Made by a program: the position numbers and the translations under genes. From positions 1,364,001 to 1,428,000 of the forward strand of contig CP085689.1 of assembly GCA_020683205.1 (NCBI GenBank): a stretch of 64,000 nt of DNA, written 5' to 3'. This DNA is from Lentisphaerae bacterium WC36. GTDB taxonomy: Bacteria; Verrucomicrobiota; Lentisphaeria; Victivallales; SZUA-371. The notes under the pieces are model-generated. The model was not told the origin of the DNA. It saw only the letters and a program-made list of their open reading frames with translations, and did not search any database. Each line of letters starts with the position of its first letter. Positions within the stretch are counted from its first letter, which is position 1. Shown piece after piece: positions 62,691 through 64,000 of the stretch.

Positions 62691-63791
62691 TTATACAGAG
62701 AAGCGTACGTGAACTACGTCACCATCCTCAACTACATAGTCTTTTCCTTCAATGCGCAATTTGCCTGCATTTTGAGCTCCATTCCAGCCGTCATTATTAA
62801 TCATGTCATTATATGAAACTGTTTCCATACGAATAAAACCACGGCATAGGTCAGTGTGAATTTTTCCTGATGCTTCAGGAGCCTTCATTCCTTTTGTAAT
62901 TGTCCATGCACGTGCTTCTTTAGGACCAACAGTAAAATATGTAATATAGCTTAATAGATCATAGCCAGTATGAATTACACGTTCTAAACCACTTTCGCTA
63001 ATGCCTAAATCTTCCATAAATGCTTTAGCTTCATCTTCATCAAGTTGGCTTAGCTCTTCCTCTAGTTTGCCACAAACAGGAATAACTTCAAGGTTATGCT
63101 CTTTTGCATATTCCATTAATTCTTTCGATGCGCCAGAATTACCAAAATCCATAAAAGTTGCTTCATCACTATTTGCAATTACAAAACTTGGCTTAACTGT
63201 TAGTAAATTTAATTTTGCTGCTGCTTGAATTTCTTTGCTATCTTCACGGTTAATTTGTGGGAGTTTGCCATCTTCAAGATTTTTAACATATTTTTGGCAT
63301 AGTTCTAGTTCATATTTAGTTTCAGCATCACCATTGCGAATTAACTTTTTATTTTTTTCTAAACGACGAGTTAATGCTTCCATATCAGCAATCATTAACT
63401 CAGTCATAATAACTTCGAGGTCATTACATGGCTCGACTTTGCCTGCAACGTGAACTACATTTTCATCATCAAATACACGAACAACATGCGCGATTGCATC
63501 AACACTACGAATGTGACCTAAAAATTGATTTCCTAATCCTTGCCCTTGGCTAGCTCCTTCAACCAAACCTGCAATATCTACAAATTCCATTGTTGCTGGA
63601 ATAATTTTTTGAGAACCTTCTAGTTTAGCTAATTTCAACAAACGCTCATCAGGTACGGCTACCATTCCTGTATTTGGTTCAATTGTGCAGAAAGGAAAGT
63701 TTGCAGATGCAGCGCCTCCTTTACTCAATGCGTTAAAAATTGTTGATTTACCAACATTAGGTAATCCTACAAATCCACATGAAAAACCCAT
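62691..63791 (-). CDS. ychF: YchF/OLA1-family redox-regulated ATPase
   Basis: 366 residues, exact YchF length. P-loop GLPNVGKSTIFNALS (about 8-22), switch region NFPFCTIEPNTG, DIAGLVEGASQGQGLGNQFL (G3), a helical coiled-coil insert (about 130-200), and the TGS domain at the C-terminus (TITKGMKAPEASGKIHTDL; end DGDVVHVRFSV). Universal protein that binds ATP more than GTP and associates with ribosomes. Starts at ATG 63791 and is followed by its terminator. Confidence 0.97.
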   Translation of the reverse strand: MGFSCGFVGLPNVGKSTIFNALSKGGAASANFPFCTIEPNTGMVAVPDERLLKLAKLEGSQKIIPATMEFVDIAGLVEGASQGQGLGNQFLGHIRSVDAIAHVVRVFDDENVVHVAGKVEPCNDLEVIMTELMIADMEALTRRLEKNKKLIRNGDAETKYELELCQKYVKNLEDGKLPQINREDSKEIQAAAKLNLLTVKPSFVIANSDEATFMDFGNSGASKELMEYAKEHNLEVIPVCGKLEEELSQLDEDEAKAFMEDLGISESGLERVIHTGYDLLSYITYFTVGPKEARAWTITKGMKAPEASGKIHTDLCRGFIRMETVSYNDMINNDGWNGAQNAGKLRIEGKDYVVEDGDVVHVRFSV

Positions 63792-63929
63792 AATATTTTT
63801 ATATCCTATTAATAATAATTACTTTTTAATGTTATAGCTATTTTTACAAAGCTATAATTTACAACCTATTGCATCTTTCATCAAGTATTTTAATGCTTTT
63901 ATCTTAATAATTATCATTATATTAATTAT

Positions 63930-63971
63930 AAAATAAAAAAGAAGACAATGTTTTGCAACATTATCTTCTTT
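63930..63971 (-). terminator. Rho-independent terminator of a gene beyond the right edge
   Basis: AAAGAAGACAATGTT (63938-63952) pairs with AACATTATCTTCTTT (63957-63971), one mismatch, loop TTGC. On the minus strand it is followed by TTTTATTTTATAA, so it ends a minus-strand gene whose last codons may be in 63985-64000. Confidence 0.75.
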
Positions 63972-64000
63972 ATAAAGTGTAATATTTAAGGCAGTGCGCC

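Noticed and set aside
1-64000. CRISPR arrays, tRNA or rRNA genes, intact insertion sequences, prophage
   Set aside because: No regularly spaced repeats, no cloverleaf or T-loop sequence, no transposase, integrase or phage structural gene was seen on either strand.

Overview
The window comes from a strongly AT-rich bacterial chromosome (composition judged by eye, not measured). Nearly all genes stop with TAA, a few with TAG, very few with TGA. Outer-membrane biogenesis (lpxA), peptidoglycan genes (murA, murJ), exported glycoside hydrolases, a formylglycine-type sulfatase and a large MoxR/DUF58/von Willebrand gene cluster point to a Gram-negative, carbohydrate-degrading heterotroph. The mix, together with a MurA carrying Asp instead of the usual catalytic Cys as in Chlamydia, best fits the PVC superphylum, perhaps a Lentisphaerota-like lineage. 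That placement is inference. I saw no rRNA, tRNA, CRISPR array or intact insertion sequence.

Layout. 1-429 is the end of an unknown gene. 440-3865 (minus) is a two-gene ATP-citrate-lyase-like operon. murA (minus) is divergent from ppiB and a YgjP-type metallopeptidase (4.0-6.7 kb). 6.9-19.4 kb is an eight-gene collinear cluster: coiled-coil membrane protein, MoxR ATPase, exported membrane protein, ABC ATPase, ABC permease, DUF58 protein, and two membrane VWA proteins. Several of its genes overlap by a few bases. A decayed gene follows. 20.1-28.9 kb is a uronate locus: an exported GH2 enzyme is divergent from an SDR, mannonate dehydratase, uronate isomerase and a three-part TRAP transporter. 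29-36 kb holds a nitroreductase, two small unknowns, an iron alcohol dehydrogenase, a second large GH2 enzyme and a TPR lipoprotein. 36.5-38 kb is a glycosyltransferase interrupted by one TGA. 38-40.6 kb is a DeoR regulator / class II aldolase / SDR operon, followed by a sulfatase interrupted by one TAA.

The right third is mostly housekeeping: lpxA, gpmI, a corrinoid adenosyltransferase, a zinc-ribbon protein, a 2H phosphoesterase-like protein, an SLC12-type transporter, a ferredoxin-type aldo/keto reductase and dapA. Set among these are an ECF sigma / membrane anti-sigma-like / CsgG-like cassette (51.9-55.1 kb), a GH37/GH63-like exported glycosidase, a DUF134-MBL pair, a eukaryotic-like protein kinase, gltS, murJ and ychF.

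The points most worth following are: (1) single nonsense codons in otherwise intact genes, one exactly where a Trp is expected; (2) MurA with Asp in place of Cys; (3) an ATP-citrate-lyase-like enzyme that keeps the phospho-His but appears to lack one catalytic His; (4) the MoxR-VWA-ABC cluster; (5) a kinase-like and a toxin-like glycosyltransferase that could act as effectors.
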